Of a DNA stretch of 64,000 bases, positions 19,842 through 29,231 are shown piece by piece. The stretch's first letter is position 1. Each line of letters starts with the position of its first letter. The DNA is from Pseudomonadota bacterium (GTDB taxonomy: Bacteria; Pseudomonadota; Gammaproteobacteria; Thiotrichales; Thiotrichaceae). A program made the translations under genes and the position numbers. The stretch is taken from the NCBI GenBank assembly GCA_002747455.1, contig PDPG01000040.1, positions 62,001 through 126,000 of the forward strand. The letters are read 5' to 3'. Under the pieces are notes generated by a model. It did not search any database. It was given only the letters and a program-made list of their open reading frames with translations, and had not been told where the DNA came from.

Positions 19842-21557
19842 ATGAGAGTTAAGTTGTTATCAACGGTCGTTGCTACGCTGCTGTTTTCCAGCTACGCGCA
19901 AGTAACACTGGCCGATATGGACGTTGCAAAACGTCTGATTAAGGAAGAATTTCAGCCGTCTACCCTATCACAGGAAGATCAGTTAAAAGAAATGCAGTGG
20001 TTTGTTGATGCTGCCAAGCCGTTTAAGGGCATGAAGATCAATGTAGTATCCGAAACCATTGCTACGCATGAGTATGAGGCCAAGACATTAGCCAAGGCCT
20101 TTACTGAGTTGACGGGCATTGAAGTCACCCATGATTTGATCGGCGAAGGTGATGTGGTTGAAAAACTGCAAACACAAATGCAATCGGGTAAAAACATTTA
20201 TGATGCTTACATCAACGACTCCGACCTGATTGGTACACATTACCGCTATAAGCAAGTTGTTCCCTTATCGGACTACATGAAGGGTGAAGGTAAAGATGTC
20301 ACCAACCCTATGTTGGATATTGGTGACTTTATCGGTACATCGTTCACAACCGGGCCGGATGGCAAGCTTTACCAACTCCCTGACCAGCAGTTTGCAAACC
20401 TATATTGGTTCCGTTATGACTTGTTCACACGCCCTGATATCAAAGCAAAGTTCAAGGAAAAATACGGCTATGACTTAGGTGTGCCAGTAAACTGGTCTGC
20501 TTATGAAGACATCGCTGAATTTTTTACTGGCATGGAAATTGATGGTAAGAAATTCTATGGTCACATGGACTACGGTAAGAAAGACCCGTCTCTCGGATGG
20601 CGTTTCACCGATGCATGGCTATCTATGGCGGGTGCCGGTGACAAAGGCATTCCAAACGGCTTGCCTGTTGATGAGTGGGGTATCCGGGTAGAAGGTTGCC
20701 ACCCGGCAGGCTCCACAGTTGAACGTGGTGGTGCCACCGACGGCCCAGCGGCTGTTTATTCTGTCAGCAAATATGTGGATTGGCTGAAGAAGTATGCGCC
20801 ACCTAATGCACAAGGAATGACATTCTCCGAGGCTGGCCCTGTGCCAAGCCAGGGTGGTATTGCCCAGCAGATTTTCTGGTACACCGCATTTACCGCCGCT
20901 TTGGTCGATAAAGAAGGGGCGAAAGCAGTGATCAACGAAGATGGTACACCTAAATGGCGTATGGCCCCCTCACCCCACGGTGCTTATTGGGAAAAAGGCC
21001 AGAAGCTAGGCTATCAGGACGCAGGCTCATGGACGCTACTAAAGTCTACACCACCTGAGCGCCGTAAAGCAGCGTGGCTGTATGCGCAGTTTGTGGTGTC
21101 TAAGACGGTTTCTTTGAAGAAAAGCCATGTGGGTTTGACCTTCATTCGTGAGAGCGATATTCAACACGAAAGCTTCACTAAACGCGCACCAAAGTTAGGT
21201 GGTTTGATTGAATTCTACCGCTCACCTGCCCGTCTGCAATGGTCACCTACAGGAACTAACGTGCCCGACTATCCTAAGCTGGCACAATTATGGTGGCAGA
21301 ACATCGGTGATGCGTCCTCTGGTGCCAAAACACCACAGGAAGCAATGACTGCGCTGGCAGAAGCGCAAGACAAGATACTGAGCCGTTTAGAGCGTGCGAA
21401 AGTGCAGAAAGAATGTGGACCTAAGTTGAACAAGAAGAAGTCCCGTGAGTACTGGTTAAACCAACCAGGATCTCCGAAACAGAAGCTTAAAAACGAGAAA
21501 CCCACACCAGAAACCGTTGATTATGATGAGTTACTCAAGTCGTGGACTGAGGGCTAA
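19842..21557 (+). CDS. glpV: Glycerol-type ABC transporter substrate-binding protein
   Basis: Periplasmic binding protein, 571 residues. The ATG at 19842 follows GGAGG and begins an export signal, MRVKLLSTVVATLLFSSYAQ, with a likely cleavage after TLA. The frame is open further upstream across the DUF2160 gene, but that extension has no ribosome site. The mature part has the cluster-1-type binding-protein fold, with segments such as INDSDLIGTHYRYKQVVPLS and GGIAQQIFWYTAFTAAL. The length is larger than most sugar-binding proteins but usual for GlpV. It is the last gene before a bidirectional terminator. Confidence 0.92.
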   Translation: MRVKLLSTVVATLLFSSYAQVTLADMDVAKRLIKEEFQPSTLSQEDQLKEMQWFVDAAKPFKGMKINVVSETIATHEYEAKTLAKAFTELTGIEVTHDLIGEGDVVEKLQTQMQSGKNIYDAYINDSDLIGTHYRYKQVVPLSDYMKGEGKDVTNPMLDIGDFIGTSFTTGPDGKLYQLPDQQFANLYWFRYDLFTRPDIKAKFKEKYGYDLGVPVNWSAYEDIAEFFTGMEIDGKKFYGHMDYGKKDPSLGWRFTDAWLSMAGAGDKGIPNGLPVDEWGIRVEGCHPAGSTVERGGATDGPAAVYSVSKYVDWLKKYAPPNAQGMTFSEAGPVPSQGGIAQQIFWYTAFTAALVDKEGAKAVINEDGTPKWRMAPSPHGAYWEKGQKLGYQDAGSWTLLKSTPPERRKAAWLYAQFVVSKTVSLKKSHVGLTFIRESDIQHESFTKRAPKLGGLIEFYRSPARLQWSPTGTNVPDYPKLAQLWWQNIGDASSGAKTPQEAMTALAEAQDKILSRLERAKVQKECGPKLNKKKSREYWLNQPGSPKQKLKNEKPTPETVDYDELLKSWTEG

Positions 21558-21623
21558 TCCACCAAACTAGATAAGCCAACCCCGTTCTGCACTCACGATC
21601 AACTGATCAGCAGAACGTGCATT

Positions 21624-21660
21624 AAAAAGGGTCGATACACATTCCGTACCGACCCTTTTT
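21624..21660. terminator. Bidirectional terminator between the importer operon and the dehydrogenase gene
   Basis: Arms AAAAAGGGTCG (21624-21634) and CGACCCTTTTT (21650-21660) form an 11-bp stem that ends in a T-run in either direction. It serves glpV on the plus strand and the convergent dehydrogenase gene (stop at 21718) on the minus strand. Confidence 0.9.
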
Positions 21661-21717
21661 ATTTTCCCCTGTCAAATGAGTATCTCAAAATTCAGGGCGC
21701 ATACCGATATAGCAGCG

Positions 21718-22812
21718 TTACGGCTTGATAGCAATTTTCAACACGCCATCACGCTGATGCATGAATAAGTCATACGCTTCCACAATGTCATCCAGACTAT
21801 AGGTGTGCGTAACCATATCAGAGAAGTCCACCCGCCCAGATTTCACCACATTCATCAAGCGACGCATCCGCTCTTTACCACCTGGGCAAAGTGCAGTACG
21901 GATCGTGTGATCACCCAATCCCGCCGCAAAGTGCGCCATGGGGATAGTCAGGTCGTCCGAGTACACGCCAAGACTGGAGAATGTGCCACCCGGCTTCAGA
22001 ACCTTTAGCCCCTGTTCAAAGGTGGAGGCAAGGCCCAGTGCTTCGATGCTGCTGTCAACACCACGCCCACCCGTTAGTTTCATTATCTCGTCAACCACAT
22101 CCACTTCTTTAAAGTTCAGCGTGATGTCTGCGCCCATTTTCTTCGACATCGCCAGACGGTCATTATTGCCATCAATAGCGATAATCGTTGATGCACCTTT
22201 CAGTTTTGCACCAGCAGTCGCACATAAACCGATTGGCCCCTGAGCGAATACCGCAACCACATCCCCGATCTGGATATTGGCGTTTTCCGCACCTTTAAAG
22301 CCGGTTGACATAATATCAGGACACATCAGAACCTGCTCATCGGTTAAACCATCCGGCACTGGTGCCAGATTCGCTTGGGCATCAGGCACCAAGACATACT
22401 CAGACTGTGTGCCATCGATCAGGTTACCGAAACGCCAGCCACCTGTGGCCTTATAGCCATGACAGGAGCACGTGCCATCTGCCTGAATATAGCCGCCATC
22501 CTGTGACGGAAAACCATCCTGAGATGCGTACGAGGTAAAGGTTGGGCAGATTGCGCCAGCGATAACCCGCTGACCTTCTTCATAGCCCATGACTGAGGAG
22601 CCAAGCTTTTCAATCACACCTACAGGCTCGTGACCAATCGTCAAGCCTGTTGCAACAGGATATTCCCCTTTGAAAATGTGAATATCTGTACCACAAACCG
22701 TCGTGGTGGTGATTTTAACCAAGGCATCGTTAGGGCCCACATCAGGTATCTTTTTATCAACCAGCTCAATCTTACCGGGTTCAATAAATACCAGTGACTT
22801 CATCATACTCAT
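21718..22812 (-). CDS. Zinc-dependent medium-chain alcohol dehydrogenase
   Basis: NAD(P)-dependent alcohol dehydrogenase, 364 residues from the ATG at 22812, which has AAGGAAAA upstream. The frame is open 32 codons further, but the extra residues do not look like this family. Catalytic zinc ligands are visible in TVCGTDIH and in GHEPVG. The segment from about residue 85 to 130 differs from the usual four-Cys structural-zinc loop. A Rossmann domain follows with VFAQGPIGLCATAGAKLKGA. The sequence resembles class-III-like secondary or glycerol/isopropanol-type enzymes. The neighbouring importer is on the opposite strand, so a joint role in polyol use is only suggestive. Confidence 0.88.
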   Translation of the reverse strand: MSMMKSLVFIEPGKIELVDKKIPDVGPNDALVKITTTTVCGTDIHIFKGEYPVATGLTIGHEPVGVIEKLGSSVMGYEEGQRVIAGAICPTFTSYASQDGFPSQDGGYIQADGTCSCHGYKATGGWRFGNLIDGTQSEYVLVPDAQANLAPVPDGLTDEQVLMCPDIMSTGFKGAENANIQIGDVVAVFAQGPIGLCATAGAKLKGASTIIAIDGNNDRLAMSKKMGADITLNFKEVDVVDEIMKLTGGRGVDSSIEALGLASTFEQGLKVLKPGGTFSSLGVYSDDLTIPMAHFAAGLGDHTIRTALCPGGKERMRRLMNVVKSGRVDFSDMVTHTYSLDDIVEAYDLFMHQRDGVLKIAIKP

Positions 22813-22997
22813 TGTTGTTTTCCTTATTTTATTCAATCTCAAACTGATCAGTGACTTGGCACTCCAGTCACTCGGACTCAAAGCCTTCACGTACGGTACG
22901 GCCAACATTTAATGGCTTAAATTACCGAACATCACGTGTTGTTTTTTTCGTCCACGCACGGCGAGTCTATGACTTAAACAGGGCAAACTCAAGTGAA

Positions 22998-23852
22998 TCA
23001 TTTTCCTGATCGTTCTTGCAGCCAAGCCTCAATATCATTCAACACATCATCCTTTTCAGGTTCGTTCAACAACTCGTGATAAAGCCCCGGATAGTGCTTG
23101 AGAGTCTTATCTTTTGAAGACACTTTTTGATAAAGCAACTCAGCCCCCGCCGGGTCAATAATACGATCCCCAGTCCCCTGCAAAATCAGTATTGGCAACG
23201 TGATCCGGTGTGCATCACGCTCAACCCTTTGCATCGCTCCCACTAACTCAGCCAGTAGCCTGATGGAAGTGCTACCTTTTTCATTCAGCGGGTCACTATT
23301 GGCATCTTCCACCACCTTGGGGTCACGCGAGATATAGTCGCCATCAATGGATTTAATGCGAAACTTGGGGCAGATTTTTGACAGTAGCCGCCCTCCTAAG
23401 AGGGTCAGTGTCGATACACCGCCAAAGACCTTGAGTGCTGGTGCGGAGAGAATTGCACCGCGAAACGCCTGTTGATGCTCAAGCAGATAATGGGTAGTTA
23501 TCAAGCCGCCCATACTGTGGCCAAACGCATAAATTGGCAAGTCAGGATGTTGCTGTTTGATCACATCAAGGTAATCCGTCAACACGTTGGTAAAATCACT
23601 AAAGTGATTAACATATTTACGATCCCCTCCTGAGCGGCCATGTCCGGGGTGATCCCAGCTATAAATTGCAAAGCCTTGCGGGACAAAGCGATCCACAAAG
23701 CCCTGATAACGGCTACTGTGCTCACTTAAACCATGCGCTAATAAAATAACGGCCCTGGCGGAAACGTCTGGCTGCCAGCTTTGACGGAATATTTTATTTC
23801 GATAAGCGTCGCGGGTATAACTCTGACTATAGCGCATGAGCACATTCTCCAT
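22998..23852 (-). CDS. Alpha/beta hydrolase, monoacylglycerol-lipase-like
   Basis: A 284-residue soluble serine hydrolase. The oxyanion segment VILLAHGLSEHSSRY (about residues 35-48), the nucleophile elbow AFGHSMGGLIT (Ser near residue 114), the acid in GTGDRIIDP and the His in YPGLYHELLNE form a complete triad in the order of monoglyceride lipases (Hydrolase_4). Start may be ATG at 23852 or the Met five codons later. It lies 29 bases after rhlB on the same strand. Confidence 0.88.
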   Translation of the reverse strand: MENVLMRYSQSYTRDAYRNKIFRQSWQPDVSARAVILLAHGLSEHSSRYQGFVDRFVPQGFAIYSWDHPGHGRSGGDRKYVNHFSDFTNVLTDYLDVIKQQHPDLPIYAFGHSMGGLITTHYLLEHQQAFRGAILSAPALKVFGGVSTLTLLGGRLLSKICPKFRIKSIDGDYISRDPKVVEDANSDPLNEKGSTSIRLLAELVGAMQRVERDAHRITLPILILQGTGDRIIDPAGAELLYQKVSSKDKTLKHYPGLYHELLNEPEKDDVLNDIEAWLQERSGK

Positions 23853-23881
23853 GTTATGCCATATCTATTATAGACCCATCC

Positions 23882-25255
23882 TCACGCCGTTCCGCCATCT
23901 TTGCTGGTTGTACTGGATTGACGCCTGCGGCGCGGCCTTCTTCGCGGTTTTTTGGCAGTCCCATCGCCTGAATTTGCAGCGCTCTTTGGTTTTGAACGCC
24001 GTCTTGCCTGATTTGGCTTACCACCCTGATTTGGTTTCTGACTGGGCACACGATCCCGCTGAACTCGCTTCGGCTTCTTTAGCTCTGGCAATAAATCCAC
24101 CGTGACATCGGCCATAGGGATTTTGGTTTCGATATATCGTTCAATGTCCGGCAGATAAAACGCCGTATCTTCACAGGCAAAACTATGCGACTCACCTGAT
24201 GCACCGGCACGCGCCGTACGGCCAATGCGATGCACATAATCTTCCTCGGATTGTGGCAGGTCAAAGTTAAACACATGCGTCACATCATCAATGTGCAAAC
24301 CCCGCGCGGCAACATCCGTTGCAATCAATACCTGATGCTTGCCTTGCTCGAACTCCGTCAAAAAACGCTGTCGCTTATTTTGTCGGACATCGCCGGAAAT
24401 CATTACCGCATCAATGTCATTACCACGCAAATAATCATCAATGTTTTCAGCATTGCGCTTCGTATTCACAAACACAATGCACCGCCTGGGTTGCAGCTTG
24501 TGAATCAGGCCAATCAATAGCGGAATTTTCTCATCGTTAGACGGGTAATACACCCACTGTTCGACACGATCTGCACTCTTGGTATCCGCCTTAATTTCCA
24601 CCTTTTCAGGATTATTCATGTGCTCATAAGCCAACTCCAGCACCCGCGAAGACAAGGTGGCCGAAAACAGCATATTCAGGCGCTTTTCCGGCTTTGGCAA
24701 ACGACGCATTAAGAAACGAATATCTTTGATAAAGCCTAAATCAAACATGCGGTCGGCTTCATCCAACACCAAGCTTTGACAACGACGCAAGCTATACAAA
24801 CGCTGCTTGTAAAAATCAATCAAACGCCCCGGTGTACCGATTAGAATATCCGCACCTTCAGCAATGGCCTTTTTTTGCCGCTCGTAGCCTGTTCCGCCAT
24901 AAGCCAAGGCAACTTTCAACCCACTTTCATTAGTGAAAATTTCTGCATCTTTGGCGACCTGCACTGCCAACTCGCGGGTCGGTACCATAATTAATGCTCT
25001 AACATGGCGTGACTCGTGATTTTCCAATGGATGCGTCAGCAAATACTGAATCACTGGAATCATAAACGCTGCTGTTTTACCCGTTCCAGTCTGTGCCAAC
25101 CCCGCGACATCGCGGCCTGCCAACGTTACAAGCAAACTCTCCGCCTGAATGGGCGTACAAAATTCAAAGCCCGCCTTGTCGATCGCCTGTTGGATAACCG
25201 GCAGTAGTTCAAGGTCGCTGAAACGCACCTTGGATAAATGTGTTTGATTAGTCAT
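23882..25255 (-). CDS. rhlB: DEAD-box RNA helicase RhlB
   Basis: ATP-dependent RNA helicase of the RNA degradosome type. The 457-residue protein starts THLSKVRFSDLELLPVIQQA, close to RhlB of enterobacteria, and has the Q motif, Walker A AQTGTGKT, VLDEADRMFD (DEAD), SAT, and motif VI HRIGRTARAG. The last 60 residues are a Lys/Arg-rich disordered tail (KPRRRPRRRRQS), suited to RNA or RNase E contact. It starts nine bases after pepN and is probably cotranscribed with pepN and the hydrolase. Confidence 0.93.
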   Translation of the reverse strand: MTNQTHLSKVRFSDLELLPVIQQAIDKAGFEFCTPIQAESLLVTLAGRDVAGLAQTGTGKTAAFMIPVIQYLLTHPLENHESRHVRALIMVPTRELAVQVAKDAEIFTNESGLKVALAYGGTGYERQKKAIAEGADILIGTPGRLIDFYKQRLYSLRRCQSLVLDEADRMFDLGFIKDIRFLMRRLPKPEKRLNMLFSATLSSRVLELAYEHMNNPEKVEIKADTKSADRVEQWVYYPSNDEKIPLLIGLIHKLQPRRCIVFVNTKRNAENIDDYLRGNDIDAVMISGDVRQNKRQRFLTEFEQGKHQVLIATDVAARGLHIDDVTHVFNFDLPQSEEDYVHRIGRTARAGASGESHSFACEDTAFYLPDIERYIETKIPMADVTVDLLPELKKPKRVQRDRVPSQKPNQGGKPNQARRRSKPKSAANSGDGTAKKPRRRPRRRRQSSTTSKDGGTA

Positions 25256-25264
25256 GCTCTGAGC

Positions 25265-27946
25265 TTAACACGTCAACTTAGCGAGCGGAACGTCTGCCAA
25301 ACCTTTGTCCACGATCTCAAAAACATCGTTAGAAAGACCATCCGTTTGGTGAATACGCTCCAACGCCACTTTCATCAATGCCGCCCGTGTTGGCTCTAAC
25401 TGTCGCCATTTAATCAACGGACGAACCATCCGTGAGGCCACCTGCGGATTACGCTTATCCAGATCAATCACAAAGTCAGTCAAGAATCGGTAGCCCTCGC
25501 CATCGACACGGTGAAAATTCACCGGATTCCCTGCCACAAAACGGCCAATCAGCGCACGAATCTTGTTCGGATTATTCGCATCAAAAGATGGATGTGACTG
25601 GAGTGCCTTCACCTGCTCCAACGTCCCGGGCAGACTGGAACCTGCCTGAATCATAAACCACTTATCCATCACCAGCGGATCATCTTGCCACTGCGCCTCA
25701 AATGCCATTAATGCCTGCTCACGTTCAATGCAGTCGATATCAGCCAAAGCACTCAACGCTGCCAAGCGGTCGGTCATATTGTTAGCATTCAGATATTGGG
25801 CAAATACTTTCTGATGCATCATTTCATCATCGAGGCTGGCCAGATAGGATAAGCAGACATTTTTCAAACGGCGACGCCCCATACTGGCTGCATCAATTTC
25901 ATAGTTACCGTCGGCATCCAGCGCTTCATAGCAAGCCTCTAACGACAAACGCATACCGGCGGCCAAGGTACGAATAAAGAACTCACGTACTTCGTGAATG
26001 GCTTGCGGGTCAGCCTCCTCCACCGAATCGGCAAGATCTGACTCACTGGGCAAGCTCAACGCCTCGGCGCGCAAGGCATGATCCAGTGCCTTGTTATCCA
26101 GCACTTGCTGATAGGCATCCACCACTTCTGGTGCTACACCCATTGCTCGCCCTGCCTGGTGATCTTCGAGCATCTGCAACATTAACTGCTGTGCCAGACG
26201 CTGACCGGCTTCCCAACGGTTGAAATCATCCTGATCATGTTGCATCAGGAAAATATAATCCTCAGTGCTGTAATCAAAGGTGTATTTGACCGGCGCAGAG
26301 AAGTCACACAACAAAGATGGCAAAGGCTTTTCGGCGACATTATTAAAGGTAATGCTCTGCGAGGCTTGCGTGATATTAAAAACCCGCTGTGTATCAGGCA
26401 TGTCACTCTGTCCGGTCGCTCCACTGGCTGTTTCCAGTTTAATCGGCTCACCCTGCGGGTTGTATAAAGCCAGTTTAAACGGAATCAAAAACGGTGCTTT
26501 GTGCTCAGATTCTGGCGTAGCCGGACAGCTTTGCTCAAAATGCAGCGTACAAGTTTTCGCTTCTGCATCATAATCCATGCTCACGGCCACCTCTGGCGTA
26601 CCGGCTTGATCGTACCACTTCTGCATTTGCGACAAATCCGCACCATTGGCATCGGCCATTGCAGCCAGGAAGTCTTCCGTTGTCACCGCCTGACCATCGT
26701 GGCGCTCAAAGTACAAATCCATGCCCTTTCTGAATCCCTCGCGCCCCAGCAGTGTGTTATACAAACGCACCACTTCCGCCCCTTTTTCATACACGGTTAC
26801 GGTGTAGAAGTTATTGATTTCAATAAACGATGACGGACGAATCGGGTGTGCCATCGGGCTGGCATCCTCGGCAAACTGATGTGTACGCAACATCCGCACG
26901 TCTTCAATGCGTTTTACCGGACGCGAATGCAAATCGGCAGTAAACTCCTGATCACGGAAAACCGTCAACCCCTCTTTCAAACTCAACTGGAACCAATCAC
27001 GACAAGTCACTCGGTTGCCAGTCCAGTTATGGAAATACTCATGGCCAATCACGGCCTCAATGTCGATGTAATCAGTATCAGTCGCCGTATCGGGACTGGC
27101 GAAAACCAGCTTGGAATTAAAGATATTCAAGCCCTTATTTTCCATCGCCCCCATATTAAAATCATCAACGGCAACGATCATGTAAATATCCAGATCGTAT
27201 TCCAGACCAAAACGCTCCTCGTCCCACTTCATCGCACGTTTAAGCGATTCCATCGCGTGATCACAGCGGGAAACATTATGCGCTTCGGTGTAAATTTCCA
27301 GTGCCACGCTACGCCCTGAGCGTGTAATAAACTCCCCACGTACGCATGACAAATCTCCAGCAACCAACGCAAACAAATAGGCAGGTTTGATAAACGGATC
27401 ATGCCAGACAGCGAAGTGACGGCCATCCGCCAAATCACCTTTATCAATACAGTTACCGTTAGACAGCATCACCGGATTGGTGGCTTTGTCTGCGGTAATG
27501 CGTGTGGTGAATGTTGACATGACATCCGGTCGGTCAAGGAAATAAGTGATTTTACGAAAGCCCTCTGCCTCACACTGCGTACAGTAATTGCCGCTGGACT
27601 GATACAAGCCTTCCAGTGAGGTGTTATTCTGCGGGTAGATCCGGCTTGTTACCTCCAGCTCAAAGGCTTCCGGCAAGTCACGCAGTTTAAGCTGCTTATC
27701 ATCCAACTCGTAATCCGCGGCACTTAGCTCAACACCATCTAATCTGACGCTTATCAAGTCCTGCGCCTCACCATGCAGAGCCAATGTCGTCGCTTCTGGC
27801 TGAGCGGGATGACGTCGATACTTTACCATCGATGTCACGATGGTTGACTCGTCGCTTAAATCAACATTCAGGTAGGTTGTCACGGCCTGATAGGAAGGTG
27901 GTTGATAATCTTCCAGTCTGATGACCTGCGCTTGTCCTTGTTTCAT
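25265..27946 (-). CDS. pepN: Aminopeptidase N
   Basis: Broad-specificity M1 metalloaminopeptidase of the cytoplasm, 893 residues. The exopeptidase motif GAMEN is at residues 266-270, and the zinc site HEYFH at 302-306 is followed 19 residues after the second His by the Glu of LKEGLTVF. The N-terminal beta-rich domain and long C-terminal helical domain match the bacterial PepN group. It is the first gene of the pepN-rhlB-hydrolase set. Confidence 0.98.
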   Translation of the reverse strand: MKQGQAQVIRLEDYQPPSYQAVTTYLNVDLSDESTIVTSMVKYRRHPAQPEATTLALHGEAQDLISVRLDGVELSAADYELDDKQLKLRDLPEAFELEVTSRIYPQNNTSLEGLYQSSGNYCTQCEAEGFRKITYFLDRPDVMSTFTTRITADKATNPVMLSNGNCIDKGDLADGRHFAVWHDPFIKPAYLFALVAGDLSCVRGEFITRSGRSVALEIYTEAHNVSRCDHAMESLKRAMKWDEERFGLEYDLDIYMIVAVDDFNMGAMENKGLNIFNSKLVFASPDTATDTDYIDIEAVIGHEYFHNWTGNRVTCRDWFQLSLKEGLTVFRDQEFTADLHSRPVKRIEDVRMLRTHQFAEDASPMAHPIRPSSFIEINNFYTVTVYEKGAEVVRLYNTLLGREGFRKGMDLYFERHDGQAVTTEDFLAAMADANGADLSQMQKWYDQAGTPEVAVSMDYDAEAKTCTLHFEQSCPATPESEHKAPFLIPFKLALYNPQGEPIKLETASGATGQSDMPDTQRVFNITQASQSITFNNVAEKPLPSLLCDFSAPVKYTFDYSTEDYIFLMQHDQDDFNRWEAGQRLAQQLMLQMLEDHQAGRAMGVAPEVVDAYQQVLDNKALDHALRAEALSLPSESDLADSVEEADPQAIHEVREFFIRTLAAGMRLSLEACYEALDADGNYEIDAASMGRRRLKNVCLSYLASLDDEMMHQKVFAQYLNANNMTDRLAALSALADIDCIEREQALMAFEAQWQDDPLVMDKWFMIQAGSSLPGTLEQVKALQSHPSFDANNPNKIRALIGRFVAGNPVNFHRVDGEGYRFLTDFVIDLDKRNPQVASRMVRPLIKWRQLEPTRAALMKVALERIHQTDGLSNDVFEIVDKGLADVPLAKLTC

Positions 27947-28038
27947 TTCAAAATTCTCTTAGGTTGATTGTTTCAGTATACCGAGTTTGGGTGAAGGGGA
28001 GGCATTGTAACGCTGCATCTAATCAAAATCTTATTTTT

Positions 28039-28435
28039 TTAACCTTTACTCAAGTCCAATGACTTCAAAGCCGTTTTCCAGTTTTTTTGTCGTTGTTTCA
28101 ACTTTTAGCTTTTTTCAAAAAATTATTAGTCAATTTTGATTCATGACGTTTCCCAGAAAAAATATAAATATATATTTATTATCAACTGTAAATAAATCAG
28201 GCGCGTGGTCATAGTTCTTAGTCAGTGCTATACCGTCATCTGCTGGTTTACTTTTTAGAAGTGTCAGATGCAAATGTAAAATGTCTCTATCGGAAAAAGG
28301 ATTATTTAACACTGACTCCTCTAATTCCTTGGCTGTTCTAACGATAACCGGCACATCAAATCCATATTTATCGGCAATGGATTTTTCAAGTTTGTTCTCC
28401 AACTCGGAATTTTCCTGATCCGAATCAAAAAGGGT
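28039..28435 (-). pseudogene. Degenerate DUF1697 gene, truncated at the 5' end and frameshifted
   Basis: Across about 28170-28435 the minus strand encodes a DUF1697-like segment: FDSDQENSELENKLEKS, then KYGFDVPVIVRTAKELEES and HLTLLKS, the family core. Upstream of LFDSD (near 28433) the similarity stops, so the N-terminal part of about 50 residues is missing. Downstream the family C-terminus continues only after frame changes: SKLTNNF (28110s), KKLKVETTTK (28090s) and NWKTALKSLDLSKG with a natural TAA at 28039. The breaks fall at T6, A6 and A7 runs. A single frame ends early at 28130. This is a dead gene; the runs could in part be sequencing errors, but the 5' loss cannot. Confidence 0.85.
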
Positions 28436-28866
28436 TTTTGGGTAATCGTGAGTTTATGGGGAAAGACTGGTGGAAGTGATTATCCGTACGTGGAATCCCT
28501 TACCCAATAAGGATAAGGGCGAATCAACGTTGCACATATGAATGGCGTAGCACGTCCAACCAGTCACTTGTTCCGCTATTTCTCCATCGGTCAGTCTACC
28601 ACTTTGAGAAAAGTGCGCTCCTTGAACCTAGACCAAAAACCGGAGAGAAATACTCTCAGGCTAATCATATAGTGATAAACGGTAGATTCAGGCCGAGTAA
28701 CATCCAAGTTTATTTCACGATTTGTGATATGTTGACCCTGAGGGAGGCAGATAACCTGTCTGGCGTGTGCAGGATTTATGTTGAGTGCGAACTGGAGATT
28801 AAGATTGCTGCAAAGGTGCGCCATTTGCGGGGGAGTGACCAATCAGCTAGAGAGTAAATCGATGTT
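28436..28866. other. Gene-free stretch in the degraded island
   Basis: About 430 bases between the two pseudogenes. I see no convincing coding sequence in any frame, only short open frames without recognisable motifs. An inverted repeat CCCTTA/TAAGGG lies at 28497-28502 and 28514-28519. The segment may hold remnants of deleted genes or an insertion element end, but no terminal repeats or transposase motifs are recognisable. Confidence 0.5.
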
Positions 28867-29123
28867 ATGGCCAAATTATTAAGCTCACTTATTATTCTGT
28901 TATTGGTATTGTTGGCAACATCTGTCGTTTTCAATTATCTGCTATATAAAAAGGCTTCTCTGCCATTATACGCCACCAAACAAGATCCACTGGAGTTGCG
29001 TTATTACCCTGAAGCAGCGCAACCGCTCACTAACGGCAAGCCGGTGTTCCTGTTGTACGGTGGTTCCCGCAGAATGAGCAGGGGTATCAGTATTTGAATC
29101 AGGCACTGAAAGAGTTCTTGTGA
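28867..29123 (+). pseudogene. SGNH/GDSL-hydrolase-like gene with internal deletion
   Basis: The ATG at 28867 opens a frame with a membrane anchor (residues 4-27), then ELRYYPEAAQPLTNGKPVFLLYG followed by GSR, where family members have the catalytic GDSR. That frame runs out at 29097. From 29067 a second frame, shifted, reads PQNEQGYQYLNQALKEFL and a stop at 29121-29123. This is the C-terminal end typical of the same hydrolases (His-Leu-Asn-Glu-Gln-Gly-Tyr). The middle of the gene, with the rest of the catalytic machinery, is gone. The join lies near 29060-29070. Confidence 0.75.
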
Positions 29124-29231
29124 AGAGTAGAATATATGAATATAACCCAATTAAAAAATAATACCTTTTAGCAGGATATAGCAGTATTGAATCCCTGATA
29201 AAAAAGACAATTTACTCACAACGGAGAAAAT

